From Aureibaculum algae (GTDB lineage: Bacteria > Bacteroidota > Bacteroidia > Flavobacteriales > Flavobacteriaceae), in NCBI RefSeq assembly GCF_006065315.1, contig NZ_CP040749.1:2618501-2682500 (forward strand): a stretch of DNA of 64,000 nt. Direction: 5' to 3'. Below are positions 1 to 8,472 of this stretch, one piece after another (the stretch's first letter is position 1; each line of letters opens with the position of its first letter). The notes under the pieces were generated by a model, which searched no databases, had not been told where the DNA came from, and worked only from the letters and a program-made list of their open reading frames with translations. Both the position numbers and the translations under genes were made by a program.

Positions 1-200
1 CTAAAAAGTCGAACAGGTAAACCGTCATCATCTAAATTTTCAACATCTGCTCCATACACAGCATCAGTATCGGTAGTAATATCAGTGTCAGAATCACCGA
101 GCCCCTCAATATCAACATCATCACCAGGAAAATTGGTTTCACTACAAGAGGTATTGAAGATACAAATTAAAAATAAAACGGCATACGAAAGGCTTTTCAT
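1..200 (-). CDS. Secreted lipoprotein, 5' part only (runs off the window)
   Basis: An open frame on the minus strand begins at ATG 200 and is still open at base 1, giving 66 codons. The first residues are MKSLSYAVLFLICIFNTSCS, a lipoprotein signal peptide with a lipobox ending in Cys19, so the product should be lipid-anchored. The stretch that follows is rich in Asp, Gly and Thr (GDSDTDITTDTD), like flexible linkers or calcium-binding segments of Bacteroidota surface proteins. No domain can be named from this fragment. The frame continues beyond the window, so function and length are unknown. Confidence 0.75.
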   Translation of the reverse strand, partial: MKSLSYAVLFLICIFNTSCSETNFPGDDVDIEGLGDSDTDITTDTDAVYGADVENLDDDGLPVRLF

Positions 201-404
201 GAGTGTTTTTTAAAATCAAGTTTAGTAGAAATTAAGCGTCTTTAATAATGATTTAAATGTAGAGATCTCCAACGTTTACAATGATAACAAAACGATTATA
301 AGGAAGTTATAGTATAATGTATTCCATTTTTTTCGGGATTTTAAATGGTTTCAATTGGGATTATAAATCAGAGTAATTACCAACTATAGCTAAATACAGC
401 TCAT

Positions 405-439
405 AAAAAAAAGGCTGCCTAAATTGAGACAACCTTTTT
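405..439 (-). terminator. Rho-independent terminator of the reductase operon
   Basis: An imperfect hairpin lies just downstream of the stop at 461: the arms AAAAAGG and CCTTTTT pair around a partly mismatched inner stem. Read on the minus strand the second arm runs into about eight T residues. It should end the tetR-led operon. Confidence 0.7.
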
Positions 440-460
440 AATAATATGAAATGATTCTAT

Positions 461-1138
461 TTATTTCAAGCTTGCTAATAACTTTTCAGCCACTAACTCA
501 GATGAAGCAGGGTTTTGACCTGTAATTAAATTCCCATCTTGTATTGCATAAGGAGCCCAATCTTCTACGTTTGAATAAAATGCACCATGCTCTATAAGCA
601 TATCTTCTACTAAAACAGGTACTACTGCTGATAAGCCAACTGTAGTTTCCTCTGAATTTGAAAAACCAGTAACTTTTTTACCTTCAACCAATGGATAACC
701 TTCTGAATTTTTAACTTTCATTAGGGCTACGGGAGCATGACATACAAAAGCAATAGGTTTGTGTTGACTATTAAACTTTTCTATTAATGCTACTGAATTA
801 GCGTCATTCGCTAAATCCCATAAAGGACCATGACCACCAGGATAAAAAACAGCATCAAAATCATCAGCATTCATATCTGCCAATACTTTTGTATTTGCAA
901 TTTTATTTTTGGCTACATCATCATTATTAAAACGTTCTGTGTCTTTTGTTGCAGCATCTGGTGAATCACTACTTGGATCTATAGGAGCGGCACCACCTTT
1001 TGGAGTAGCCAATGTAATATCAGCTCCTTTATCTAATAATGTGTAATATGGATTTGCAAATTCTTCAACCCAAAATCCTGTTTTTTTTCCTGTGTCTCCC
1101 AATTTATCATGAGAGGTTAATACAAATAATATTTTCAT
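461..1138 (-). CDS. DJ-1/PfpI superfamily protein, Hsp31-like (class I glutamine-amidotransferase fold)
   Basis: This 225-residue protein has the DJ-1/PfpI fold. The nucleophile elbow is FVCHAP, with Cys133 followed by His134. A GGHG motif sits at 101-104, and an acidic residue in WVEEF (Glu25/26) matches the Glu-Cys-His arrangement of Hsp31-type glyoxalase III and chaperone proteins. It is probably cytosolic, since no signal peptide is seen. Family members convert methylglyoxal to lactate without glutathione or repair glycated macromolecules; which applies here cannot be read from sequence. It is the last gene of the tetR-led operon, 31 bases after the YqhD-like gene, and a terminator follows. 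The setting among aldehyde and enone reductases supports a carbonyl-stress role (inference). Confidence 0.85.
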   Translation of the reverse strand: MKILFVLTSHDKLGDTGKKTGFWVEEFANPYYTLLDKGADITLATPKGGAAPIDPSSDSPDAATKDTERFNNDDVAKNKIANTKVLADMNADDFDAVFYPGGHGPLWDLANDANSVALIEKFNSQHKPIAFVCHAPVALMKVKNSEGYPLVEGKKVTGFSNSEETTVGLSAVVPVLVEDMLIEHGAFYSNVEDWAPYAIQDGNLITGQNPASSELVAEKLLASLK

Positions 1139-1169
1139 TTTTTTTATTTTTTATATGTTATCCTTAAAT

Positions 1170-2330
1170 TTAGTACGCCATTTTTACAATTTTTTCAACC
1201 TTGTCAGGTGATAACGTTTTATATTCACCTAAACCTAACCAACCACGATCTGTAAAACGTTGTGCTATTTTTTCAGCAGTACCTTCATAATCTTTAGTGT
1301 AATCAGATAATTTTGTGTCAATACCTAATTGATGAAAAAAGTCAACTGTTTTTTCAATTGCAGCATATGCCTTATCATCGATACTTCCTTCCGTTATATT
1401 CCAAACACGTTCACCATATTGTGCTAATTTTTCTTTTTTAGCCTCAAAATTATACTTGTAATGACTAGGTGCAATTACCGCCAAAGTACGTGCATGATCT
1501 ATACCAAACAGAGCTGTAAGTTCGTGTCCCATAGCATGAACGGCCCAATCGCTTGGTACTCCTTGTTGAATTAATCCGTTTAAAGCCATTGTACAACTCC
1601 ACATAAAATTAGATGCGGCGTCATAATCCGTTGGATCTTTCATTACTTTAGGTGCCACTTCTACTAATGTTTGTAAAATACTTTCAGCAAATCGATCTTG
1701 AAGTAATGCACCTACCGAATAGGTTAAGTATTGTTCTAACACATGCGTAAACGAATCTGCTAAACCATTTGCCAATTGACGTGTTGGAATTGAAGTAATA
1801 ACTTGAGGGTCTAGTATTGAAAATATAGGAAATAAGCCTGGACCGCCCATTGCCAATTTCTCTTTGGTTTCAGATCTCGTAATAACAGAACCAGAATTCA
1901 TTTCAGAACCTGTTGCAGGTAATGTTAACACCGTACCAAAAGGCATTGCTTTTTCTGTTCTGATACTTTTAGATAAAATATCCCAAGGGGTATCACCTTC
2001 ATATAAAGCAGCCGCAGATAAAAATTTGGTACCATCTATAACAGAACCACCACCAACGGCTAATAAATAAGTGATTTTCTCCTCTTTTATTACTTTCAAT
2101 GCTTTCAATAATACAGCATATTCTGGATTGGCAGGTATACCACCAAACTCAATTATATCTACATCTGCTAATGCCGATGTTACTTGTTCGTAAATACCAT
2201 TTTTCTTAATACTTCCTCCACCATAGAGTAATAATACTTTGGCATCTTGAGGAATTTCATTTTTTAGTTTTTCTATTGAACCTTTTCCAAAAATAATTTT
2301 GGTAGGGTTTCTAAATTCAAAATTGTTCAT
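1170..2330 (-). CDS. yqhD: NADPH-dependent aldehyde reductase YqhD (iron-containing alcohol dehydrogenase family)
   Basis: At 386 residues this matches E. coli YqhD (387) in length and follows it closely from the first residues (FGKGSIEKL) to the end. The nucleotide-binding segment GGGSVIDGTKF lies at 93-103. The four metal ligands of the family align as Asp192, His196, His265 and His279, with the same 14-residue spacing between the last two histidines. YqhD-type enzymes reduce short aldehydes such as acrolein, malondialdehyde and glyoxals using NADPH. The gene follows the enone reductase by 12 bases in the tetR-led operon. No residue that I can check is missing. Confidence 0.92.
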   Translation of the reverse strand: MNNFEFRNPTKIIFGKGSIEKLKNEIPQDAKVLLLYGGGSIKKNGIYEQVTSALADVDIIEFGGIPANPEYAVLLKALKVIKEEKITYLLAVGGGSVIDGTKFLSAAALYEGDTPWDILSKSIRTEKAMPFGTVLTLPATGSEMNSGSVITRSETKEKLAMGGPGLFPIFSILDPQVITSIPTRQLANGLADSFTHVLEQYLTYSVGALLQDRFAESILQTLVEVAPKVMKDPTDYDAASNFMWSCTMALNGLIQQGVPSDWAVHAMGHELTALFGIDHARTLAVIAPSHYKYNFEAKKEKLAQYGERVWNITEGSIDDKAYAAIEKTVDFFHQLGIDTKLSDYTKDYEGTAEKIAQRFTDRGWLGLGEYKTLSPDKVEKIVKMAY

Positions 2331-2342
2331 CTTCTTATTTTT

Positions 2343-3341
2343 TTAAATTTTTACAATCATTTTCCCTTTGTTTTTACCTTCAAATAAATCGATAAAAGCT
2401 TGAGGTATATTATCAAAACCATCTACAATAGTTTCTGTATATGTCAACTTACCATCAGCTAACCATGTTGACAATTGTTTCATGGCTTCTGGAAATTTAT
2501 CCGCATAGTTAGAAACAATAAAACCTTGCATTAATGCACTGTTTTTCACTAAGAAGGGTTGTACACTAATACTTTTAGGCAATTCTTTGTTATTATAAAC
2601 AGAAATGGCTCCACAAATAATCATTCGTGCAAAGCGGTTAATGTTGAAAAGAACGGCATCTGAAATAGGACCACCGACATTATCGAAATAGATATCTACA
2701 CCGTTCGGTGCTGCTTTTGCAATGTCTGCGTTCATATCTTTACTGGTGTTGTAATTGATACCCGCATCAAAACCAAATTTGTTTTTCAGCATTTCTATTT
2801 TTTCATCTGTACCTGCAATACCAATTACCGTTAGACCTAGAATTTTTCCTATTTGTCCTACCACACTACCTACGGCACCAGCAGCACCTGAAACGACTAA
2901 TGTTTCTCCTGCTTTAGGTTTACCAATTTGTTCTAAACCTAAATAGGCAGTTAAACCGGTCATCCCTAAAACACCTAAATACGTACTTAAAGGAGCTTTT
3001 GAACCATCTACTTTTAACAAGCCATCACCATTAGAAACTTGTTTGGTTTTCCATGCTAACATTCCCGAAACAAAATCGCCAACTGCAAAATTTTTATTCT
3101 TAGATGCGATTACTTTTGCAATAACACCTGATTGTATGGGTTTGTTTAATTCAAAAGATGGAACGTATGATTTAGCAGCACTCATTCTTCCTCGTAAATA
3201 AGGATCTACAGAAACGTATGTTGTTTCTAAAAGTAGTTCCCCTTCTTTTATATTTAAATCAGATTCCTCTGAAATAAATTCAAAATCTGACATTGAAGGT
3301 GTTCCTTCTGGTCTGTTTTTTAATAAAATTGTTTTTATCAT
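2343..3341 (-). CDS. NADP-dependent alkenal/enone reductase, medium-chain dehydrogenase superfamily (CurA/LTB4DH-like)
   Basis: This 332-residue protein belongs to the zinc-free medium-chain reductases that include curcumin reductase CurA and leukotriene B4 12-hydroxydehydrogenase. The N-terminus has the family signature NRPEG (9-13), followed by DPYLRGRM at 46-53. The Rossmann motif SGAAGAVG sits at 151-158, and no structural zinc cysteines are present. These enzymes saturate the C=C bond of alpha,beta-unsaturated aldehydes and ketones with NADPH. Its place between a YqhD-like aldehyde reductase and a nitroreductase fits electrophile detoxification. The true substrate is not visible. Confidence 0.88.
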   Translation of the reverse strand: MIKTILLKNRPEGTPSMSDFEFISEESDLNIKEGELLLETTYVSVDPYLRGRMSAAKSYVPSFELNKPIQSGVIAKVIASKNKNFAVGDFVSGMLAWKTKQVSNGDGLLKVDGSKAPLSTYLGVLGMTGLTAYLGLEQIGKPKAGETLVVSGAAGAVGSVVGQIGKILGLTVIGIAGTDEKIEMLKNKFGFDAGINYNTSKDMNADIAKAAPNGVDIYFDNVGGPISDAVLFNINRFARMIICGAISVYNNKELPKSISVQPFLVKNSALMQGFIVSNYADKFPEAMKQLSTWLADGKLTYTETIVDGFDNIPQAFIDLFEGKNKGKMIVKI

Positions 3342-3354
3342 GATCGTTTTTTTT

Positions 3355-3987
3355 TTATTCTATTACAGTCACTAAATCACCCATAGGTTTTCTAACCTTT
3401 TCAAGATTTACCAACCAATCTTCATCTTGTTTTCTGTACCCTAATGGTAACATTACAGCACTACGTAATCCTTTTTCTCTTAACCCTAAAATCTCATCTA
3501 CAGCAGCAGGATCAAAACCTTCTAATGGTGTGGAATCTACGCCTTCAAATGCCGCAGCAATAATAGCTTGTGAAAATGCTATATATGCTTGTTTGGCAGC
3601 GTGGTTAAAGTTTTCTTCCGCATCTTTTTGTGGATAGGTACTTAGTAGCATTTTACGATAATTTTCCCATCCTTCATTTTTAAATCCACGAATATCATTT
3701 GTAAGATCGAACATATAGTTGATTCTACCTTCTGTATAAGTATCCCAAGCAGCAAAAACAAGTAGGTGAGAGCAGTCTGTTATCACAGATTGATTCCATG
3801 CCACAGGTCTTATTTTTTCTTTAATAGCTTGATTTTTAATAACAATAATTTCAAAAGGTTGTAAACCACTAGAGGTCGGTGCTAAACGAGCCGCTTCTAA
3901 TATTCGTTCAATTTTGTCTTCAGCTACTTTTTCGCCATTCATTGCTTTTGCAGCATATCTCCAATTTAATTTGTCTAATAATTCCAT
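3355..3987 (-). CDS. Nitroreductase family FMN oxidoreductase (NfsB-like)
   Basis: This 210-residue protein has the nitroreductase layout: an early RYAAKAMNG segment (about 10-18), the FMN-contact segment APTSSGLQPFEI (about 36-47) and a late LGLREKGLRSAVMLPLGY segment. Such enzymes are cytosolic FMN dimers that use NAD(P)H to reduce nitro compounds, quinones or enones. It lies third in the tetR-led operon with 13 and 18 bases to its neighbours, so the genes are almost certainly co-transcribed. In E. coli-type systems similar flavin reductases are induced by electrophiles; that this one is, is inference. Confidence 0.88.
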   Translation of the reverse strand: MELLDKLNWRYAAKAMNGEKVAEDKIERILEAARLAPTSSGLQPFEIIVIKNQAIKEKIRPVAWNQSVITDCSHLLVFAAWDTYTEGRINYMFDLTNDIRGFKNEGWENYRKMLLSTYPQKDAEENFNHAAKQAYIAFSQAIIAAAFEGVDSTPLEGFDPAAVDEILGLREKGLRSAVMLPLGYRKQDEDWLVNLEKVRKPMGDLVTVIE

Positions 3988-4005
3988 TTAATTAATTTTT
4001 ATTTA

Positions 4006-4668
4006 CTATTTTTTTGCTAATTTTTTAATATCGTCTGAAGTAATTATTACTTCCGCATTACTTGTTCTATTTGCTAAATTCAACATTGCTTGTGCAATGC
4101 TTTCCGGATTTATAATTTTATATTGTTTAAATTTGCCAATAAATAAAGGTTGTATAATTTTAAAAACAATCAAACTCACTTTTTCTACGATTCTTCTTTC
4201 TTTTCGTTCTCCACCTATTAAGGAAGGGCGTAAAATATAGGTATGCATTATAATTTGCTCCAACACCTCATGTTCCATTTCGCCTTTTGTTCTATTATAA
4301 AACACACTACTTTCTTTATTTGCTCCCATAGCTGATATCACTAAAAAAGTAGTAATATTATTCTCTTTTGAAAGCTTTGCCGCTGCAACCGGAATTCCAT
4401 AATCTATCTGTTTATATAATTCTTTGTCAGGTGTTTTTTTAGCAGTTGTACCAATACAACAATACACTTCATCTCCTTTAAAATCTTCTTTAAACTGTTC
4501 TAAGTTCAAAAGGTCTCCTACAAATTGGGTTACTTTATTAGGTAAACCTTCGATTTTAGTACGAGAAAACAATTTGATAGTATCATACCTGGTATCCTCC
4601 AATAATTTATGAAGTAAAATATTACCAGTTAAACCGGTAGCTCCTAATAGTATCGCTGTTTTTTTCAT
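4006..4668 (-). CDS. NAD(P)-binding oxidoreductase, atypical SDR of the HTATIP2/TIP30 type
   Basis: The 220-residue protein begins with a Rossmann GxxGxxG motif (GATGLTG, 9-15). It keeps a YxxxK pair (YNRTK) in the SDR position and ends with a segment about Ile-Asn-Pro-Glu-Ser-Ile-Ala typical of HTATIP2-like NAD(P)-binding proteins. The length fits that family. The substrate is unknown. It is the second gene of the operon, nine bases after tetR and 18 before the nitroreductase. It could equally be annotated as an NmrA/epimerase-like protein. No signal peptide is present. Confidence 0.8.
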   Translation of the reverse strand: MKKTAILLGATGLTGNILLHKLLEDTRYDTIKLFSRTKIEGLPNKVTQFVGDLLNLEQFKEDFKGDEVYCCIGTTAKKTPDKELYKQIDYGIPVAAAKLSKENNITTFLVISAMGANKESSVFYNRTKGEMEHEVLEQIIMHTYILRPSLIGGERKERRIVEKVSLIVFKIIQPLFIGKFKQYKIINPESIAQAMLNLANRTSNAEVIITSDDIKKLAKK

Positions 4669-4677
4669 GTGAAAATT

Positions 4678-5262
4678 TTATTTACATTCTTTTATGCTAC
4701 TCCACGCTGATTGATAAGCTTCTTCAATATGTGTTTTATCCAATTGAAATGCTCCTCGTTTTTGAATCATCATCAAAAAAGATAATGGATTTATCGAATA
4801 GGCAAATAAAAGGTAATCTGAAATGTTTTTAATAATACCTTCTTTTTTTCCTTTTTCCCATAAATCGAGTAGGGGTTGTAAATGTTTAATTCCTTCCTGT
4901 CTGCTTGGTTCATCAATCATCGGAGTATTATCACACTGAGCTAAAAACATAGCGTTTTCACATTCCTTAAGCTTAAAATCTGCAATCCGCTTCCAGATTA
5001 ATTCAAAACCTTTTTCCACAGACATATCTTCCTTATACGTTGCAAATGCATAGTCTGTATATTCAGATTTTACTTTTAAGTAGGTCTGATTGACAAGATC
5101 TTGCTTGTTTTCAAAATAAATATAAATGGTAGCAGGTGATACATTTGCCATTTTCGCAATTTTACTCATAGGTGTTGCGTGAAAACCATTATTATTAACC
5201 AACTCAATTGTTGCTTTAATAAGAGCATTTTGCTTATCTATACTTTTCTGAAGTTTAGCCAT
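4678..5262 (-). CDS. TetR/AcrR family transcriptional repressor of the reductase operon
   Basis: The 194-residue protein has an N-terminal helix-turn-helix at about 26-50 (NGFHATPMSKIA, then VSPATIYIYFENKQDL), the standard TetR DNA-binding signature, followed by an all-helical ligand domain. Cysteines at 101, 110 and 193 are candidates for redox or electrophile sensing, as in NemR-like regulators, but this is inference. It is the first gene of the operon and is read from a promoter whose spacer contains a 12-bp inverted repeat, so autorepression is very likely. The start ATG at 5262 lies about 20 bases downstream of the -7 box. Confidence 0.9.
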   Translation of the reverse strand: MAKLQKSIDKQNALIKATIELVNNNGFHATPMSKIAKMANVSPATIYIYFENKQDLVNQTYLKVKSEYTDYAFATYKEDMSVEKGFELIWKRIADFKLKECENAMFLAQCDNTPMIDEPSRQEGIKHLQPLLDLWEKGKKEGIIKNISDYLLFAYSINPLSFLMMIQKRGAFQLDKTHIEEAYQSAWSSIKECK

Positions 5263-5281
5263 GATATTTATAATTATTGGA

Positions 5282-5289
5282 CAAAGTTA
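5282..5289 (-). promoter_or_regulatory. -7 box (TAACTTTG) of the tetR-reductase operon
   Basis: Read on the minus strand this is a full match to the Bacteroidota consensus TAnnTTTG. Transcription should begin about 6-8 bases downstream, leaving a very short leader before the tetR ATG at 5262. A clear -33 TTG is not seen. Confidence 0.7.
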
Positions 5290-5297
5290 TGAAAAAA

Positions 5298-5309
5298 GAA
5301 TGAACATTC
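5298..5309. promoter_or_regulatory. Candidate TetR operator, GAATG-TT/AA-CATTC inverted repeat
   Basis: GAATGAACATTC has two perfect 5-bp inverted arms around a 2-bp centre, and outer A/T pairs extend it. It lies nine bases upstream of the -7 box, in the -7/-33 spacer. Bound protein there would block polymerase. TetR-family operators of this type are common; binding here is inferred. Confidence 0.65.
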
Positions 5310-5525
5310 ATTTTTATTAATAAACATTTAACATTGTTGATCCAATGGAGTAGTGACCCTTTTTTATTTATTTAAATATTTTGTACATTTCGAAACTATC
5401 TTTAAAAGATAATTTCAAAGAACTCATTAGATTTATCATGATTAATAAATGACCCCTTAATATTGAGTCTATTGAAGTTAAACAGTAAATTACCAATGGA
5501 ACAGAGGTAAAACAAATTGTTTTAC

Positions 5526-5557
5526 TTGTTATATAAATTTTATAAACAGTAATTTTG
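5526..5557 (+). promoter_or_regulatory. Promoter of the DUF2130 gene: TTG-N21-TAATTTTG
   Basis: A -33 TTG at 5526-5528 and a -7 box TAATTTTG at 5550-5557 match the Bacteroidota sigma-A pattern. The start codon is 29 bases downstream. Confidence 0.65.
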
Positions 5558-5586
5558 AAGGTCAGATAAAACAAACTAAAGTTTAA

Positions 5587-6849
5587 ATGAAAAACGAAAC
5601 GCAAATAAAATGCCCCAATTGTGGCACCTCAATAGATGTTCAAGATATTTTATCACATCAATTAGAAGAAGAAATAAAACAAAAATACCAGTCGCAAATT
5701 GCTGAAGAAAAGAAGAAGTATGAGCGTGAACAAGATAAATTAAAACAAGAAAAGCTTGATTTTGAACAAAAGAAAAAGAAAGAAAATCAATTATTCCAAG
5801 AGCGTTTAGAAAATCAACTTAAGGCAGATAAGAAAGAAATAGAAGCGAAATTAAAACTAAAATTAAAAGAGGAACAATCCGAGCAATTTGATGCTTTGCA
5901 AAAAGAATTAAATGAGAAGTCTGAGCAGGTAAAAGAACTAAATCGATCTAAAGCTGAGATTGAAAAACTAAAGCGTGAAAAAGGAGAATTAAAAGAAGCT
6001 GCTGAAGCTGAAGCTCAAAAAAAGCTTAATGAAATCCTTATCAGTGAAAAGGAGAAAATTAAGAAACTTGAAGAGGACAAAAATGAATTGCGTTTCAAAG
6101 AAATGCAAAAGCAATTAGAAGACCAGAAAAAGCTTACCGAAGAAATGAAACGCAAGCAGGAACAAGGTTCCATGCAATTGCAAGGAGAAGTGCAAGAATT
6201 AGCAATAGAAGAGTGGTTGGCATCAAAATTTCCTTTAGACACCATTGAAGAAATAAAAAAAGGAGCAAGAGGAGGAGATTGTATTCAAATTGTTCATTCT
6301 AGAACTGAACAAAACTGTGGTACTATTTATTATGAGAGTAAACGAACTAAAGATTTTCAACCGAGCTGGATTGAAAAATTTAAAGCTGATATACGAGATC
6401 GTGGTGCAAACATAGGCGTTCTAGTAACTGAAGTTATGCCGTCTGATATGGATAGAATGGGCTTAAAAGATGGTATTTGGATCTGTAATTATGATGAATT
6501 TAAAGGTCTTTGTACCGTTTTAAGAGAAGGTATCTTACAAGTAAATAATGCCATTATTTCGCAAGAAAATAAAGGTGACAAAATGGATTTACTTTATGAC
6601 TATCTTACCAGTAGTACTTTTAGAATGCAGATTGAGGCTATTGTAGAAGGCTTTACTCAAATGAAATCTGATTTAGATAGTGAAAAGCGTTCCATGCAAA
6701 GAATTTGGAAACAAAGAGAAAAACAAATTGAAAAAGTGGTTACCAATACCATAGATATGTATGGTTCTATTAAAGGAATTGCTGGTAATGCCATACAATC
6801 TGTAAAAGCTTTAGAATTACCCGATGGTGATGATGAATTAGACTTATAA
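5587..6849 (+). CDS. DUF2130 protein with zinc-knuckle-like N-terminus, long coiled coil and PD-(D/E)XK-like domain
   Basis: The 420-residue protein starts with one CxxC pair (CPNC, 9-12). A very Lys/Glu/Gln-rich segment at about 25-200 should form a long coiled coil. The C-terminal half matches DUF2130. There, GGD (Asp231), a beta strand and ESK (Glu250-Ser-Lys252) are arranged like the D...(D/E)xK core of restriction-like nucleases, and conserved segments such as SWIEKFKADI follow. No signal peptide is seen, so it is probably cytosolic. It stands alone with its own promoter. The biological role of the family is not established to my knowledge. Nuclease activity is inference from the motif spacing only. 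Confidence 0.85.
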   Translation: MKNETQIKCPNCGTSIDVQDILSHQLEEEIKQKYQSQIAEEKKKYEREQDKLKQEKLDFEQKKKKENQLFQERLENQLKADKKEIEAKLKLKLKEEQSEQFDALQKELNEKSEQVKELNRSKAEIEKLKREKGELKEAAEAEAQKKLNEILISEKEKIKKLEEDKNELRFKEMQKQLEDQKKLTEEMKRKQEQGSMQLQGEVQELAIEEWLASKFPLDTIEEIKKGARGGDCIQIVHSRTEQNCGTIYYESKRTKDFQPSWIEKFKADIRDRGANIGVLVTEVMPSDMDRMGLKDGIWICNYDEFKGLCTVLREGILQVNNAIISQENKGDKMDLLYDYLTSSTFRMQIEAIVEGFTQMKSDLDSEKRSMQRIWKQREKQIEKVVTNTIDMYGSIKGIAGNAIQSVKALELPDGDDELDL

Positions 6850-6942
6850 TCTAATTAAAAGAGATACTAAAAACAACTAGAACCTTTCGGTAAGTCTTAT
6901 AATATTTCGTTGTAAATCCGCTCTTTTTTTAACACATTCCCA

Positions 6943-6997
6943 TATACCAAAAAAATATCATCGATAGAAATAAGCCTTTGGTATAGACAATAAGGCT
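6943..6997 (+). repeat. Two overlapping inverted repeats upstream of the efflux operon
   Basis: TATACCAAA (6943-6951) pairs with TTTGGTATA (6977-6985). AGCCTT (6973-6978) pairs with AAGGCT (6992-6997). The two hairpins share bases, so they exclude each other. They may be a terminator/leader for neighbouring transcripts or chance. No T-run follows. Confidence 0.35.
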
Positions 6998-7070
6998 AAA
7001 CTTCTATTACTCTTTTATAAAAATAGATTTAGTATCACATTTGTAGTGTAAAATAAAAATACACACAAAA

Positions 7071-8399
7071 ATGAAATACTATTTTTTTATAGCATGCCTA
7101 CTATTTAGCCTGTTTAGTTTTGGACAAGAAGCGACAAGTAATTCAACGAAAGTATGGTCGTTAGAAGAGTGTATAACCTATGCGTTGGAACATAATATTA
7201 CGATAAAAGATGCCGCCTTAAACACCTCAATTGCCAAGGTAGATTATAGTAAATCTAAATCTTCTAGATTACCTAATTTATTTGGTAGTGCATCGCAAAA
7301 CTATTCTAGTGGTACCAGCATAGACCCCATCACAAGCGATTATGTTTCTGATCAAATTAACAGCACCAATATTGGTATCAATAGCTCTATGACCTTATTT
7401 CAAGGAAATCAATTAAACAATCAGATTAAACAAAATAAATTGTTCCTAGATCAACGGATATATTTAGAAGAAGTTGAAAAGAACAACATTCAGTTAAATA
7501 TCTTAGAAACGTATTTACAAGCTTTATATAGTAAAGAAAGCGTAACTATTGCCGAGAATAATTTAAAAGCATCAGAACAAGAAGTTATTCGTGCTAAAAC
7601 ACGTCTAGATGCTGGTACTATCGCCTTAAACGATTATACCGATGCTCAAAGTCAAGCCGCAACTAACAAATACAATGTTATTGCAGCAAAAAATGACTAC
7701 CAACAATATATCATCGCCTTAAAACAGTTACTAGAATTAACACCTTCAGATGAATTAGAAATTGAAACTATAAATGAGAATATAGAATTAGTAAATCTTG
7801 AACTTAATCAGGTTGAAATTTACAATAAGGCCTTAAAAACCTTACCAGAAATTAATGCAAGCAACTTAAATATTGCTGCTAATGAAAAAGAATTAGAAAT
7901 CGCAAAAGGTGGTTTTTTACCGTCATTATACCTGTCAGGAAGTTTAGGGTCTGGCTATACCAGTATTAATGACAATACTTTTGCAGATCAATTTGATGTC
8001 AATTTTAACCAAAAACTGGGGCTTTCGTTAACGATACCAATATTTAATAAAAATCAAACCAAAGCTGCTGTACAGACTGCAAAAATAAATATTGAAAAAG
8101 CTGAAATACAAAAGCAAAGTACGCAAAAGGAAGTCTATCAAAAAATAGAAACGGCGTATCAAAATACATTATCTGCTCAAGAGCAATTAGTGGCCGCTGA
8201 TGCCTCTAAAGTAGCTGCTGAACAATCATATAAACTAGCCTTAAAAAAATACGAACTAGGAGATTTAAGTACTACTGATTTGGTAATTAACCAAAATACA
8301 TTCACCAATGCACAACAAAATTATTTACAAGCAAAATACTTAAACATTTTATACCATCAATTATTACAATTTTATCAAGGAAACGATATTAAACTTTAA
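7071..8399 (+). CDS. TolC family outer-membrane efflux protein
   Basis: The 442-residue product has a Sec signal peptide ending about residue 18 (LFSFGQ). Two halves rich in long helices follow, with Leu/Ala/Gln/Asn heptads, as in the duplicated OEP domain of TolC. Conserved segments include SLEECITYALEHN near the N-terminus and the tail segment with YELGDLSTTDLV. It would form the trimeric outer-membrane duct of a tripartite export system. It is the first of eight genes read in the same direction; the adaptor follows after 73 bases. The exported substrate is not evident. Confidence 0.9.
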   Translation: MKYYFFIACLLFSLFSFGQEATSNSTKVWSLEECITYALEHNITIKDAALNTSIAKVDYSKSKSSRLPNLFGSASQNYSSGTSIDPITSDYVSDQINSTNIGINSSMTLFQGNQLNNQIKQNKLFLDQRIYLEEVEKNNIQLNILETYLQALYSKESVTIAENNLKASEQEVIRAKTRLDAGTIALNDYTDAQSQAATNKYNVIAAKNDYQQYIIALKQLLELTPSDELEIETINENIELVNLELNQVEIYNKALKTLPEINASNLNIAANEKELEIAKGGFLPSLYLSGSLGSGYTSINDNTFADQFDVNFNQKLGLSLTIPIFNKNQTKAAVQTAKINIEKAEIQKQSTQKEVYQKIETAYQNTLSAQEQLVAADASKVAAEQSYKLALKKYELGDLSTTDLVINQNTFTNAQQNYLQAKYLNILYHQLLQFYQGNDIKL

Positions 8400-8472
8400 T
8401 CAACCACTAGAACGGTTAATAGCAAACAGTACCGAAGCCTCGGGATTCAATAAAAAAATTAAATATAAACAC

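Larger units (their letters stand above)
5263..5586. other. Divergent intergenic region, 324 bases
   Basis: This stretch holds the tetR promoter and operator at its left end and the promoter of the DUF2130 gene at its right end. A 78-codon minus-strand frame runs through the middle but has no recognisable family, skewed Phe/Ile/Leu-rich composition and no promoter, so I do not call it a gene. Nothing else is evident. Confidence 0.6.

Noticed and set aside
5368..5604. 78-codon minus-strand frame between tetR and the DUF2130 gene
   Set aside because: It overlaps the start of a well-supported gene, has no recognisable family and is AT-driven in composition.
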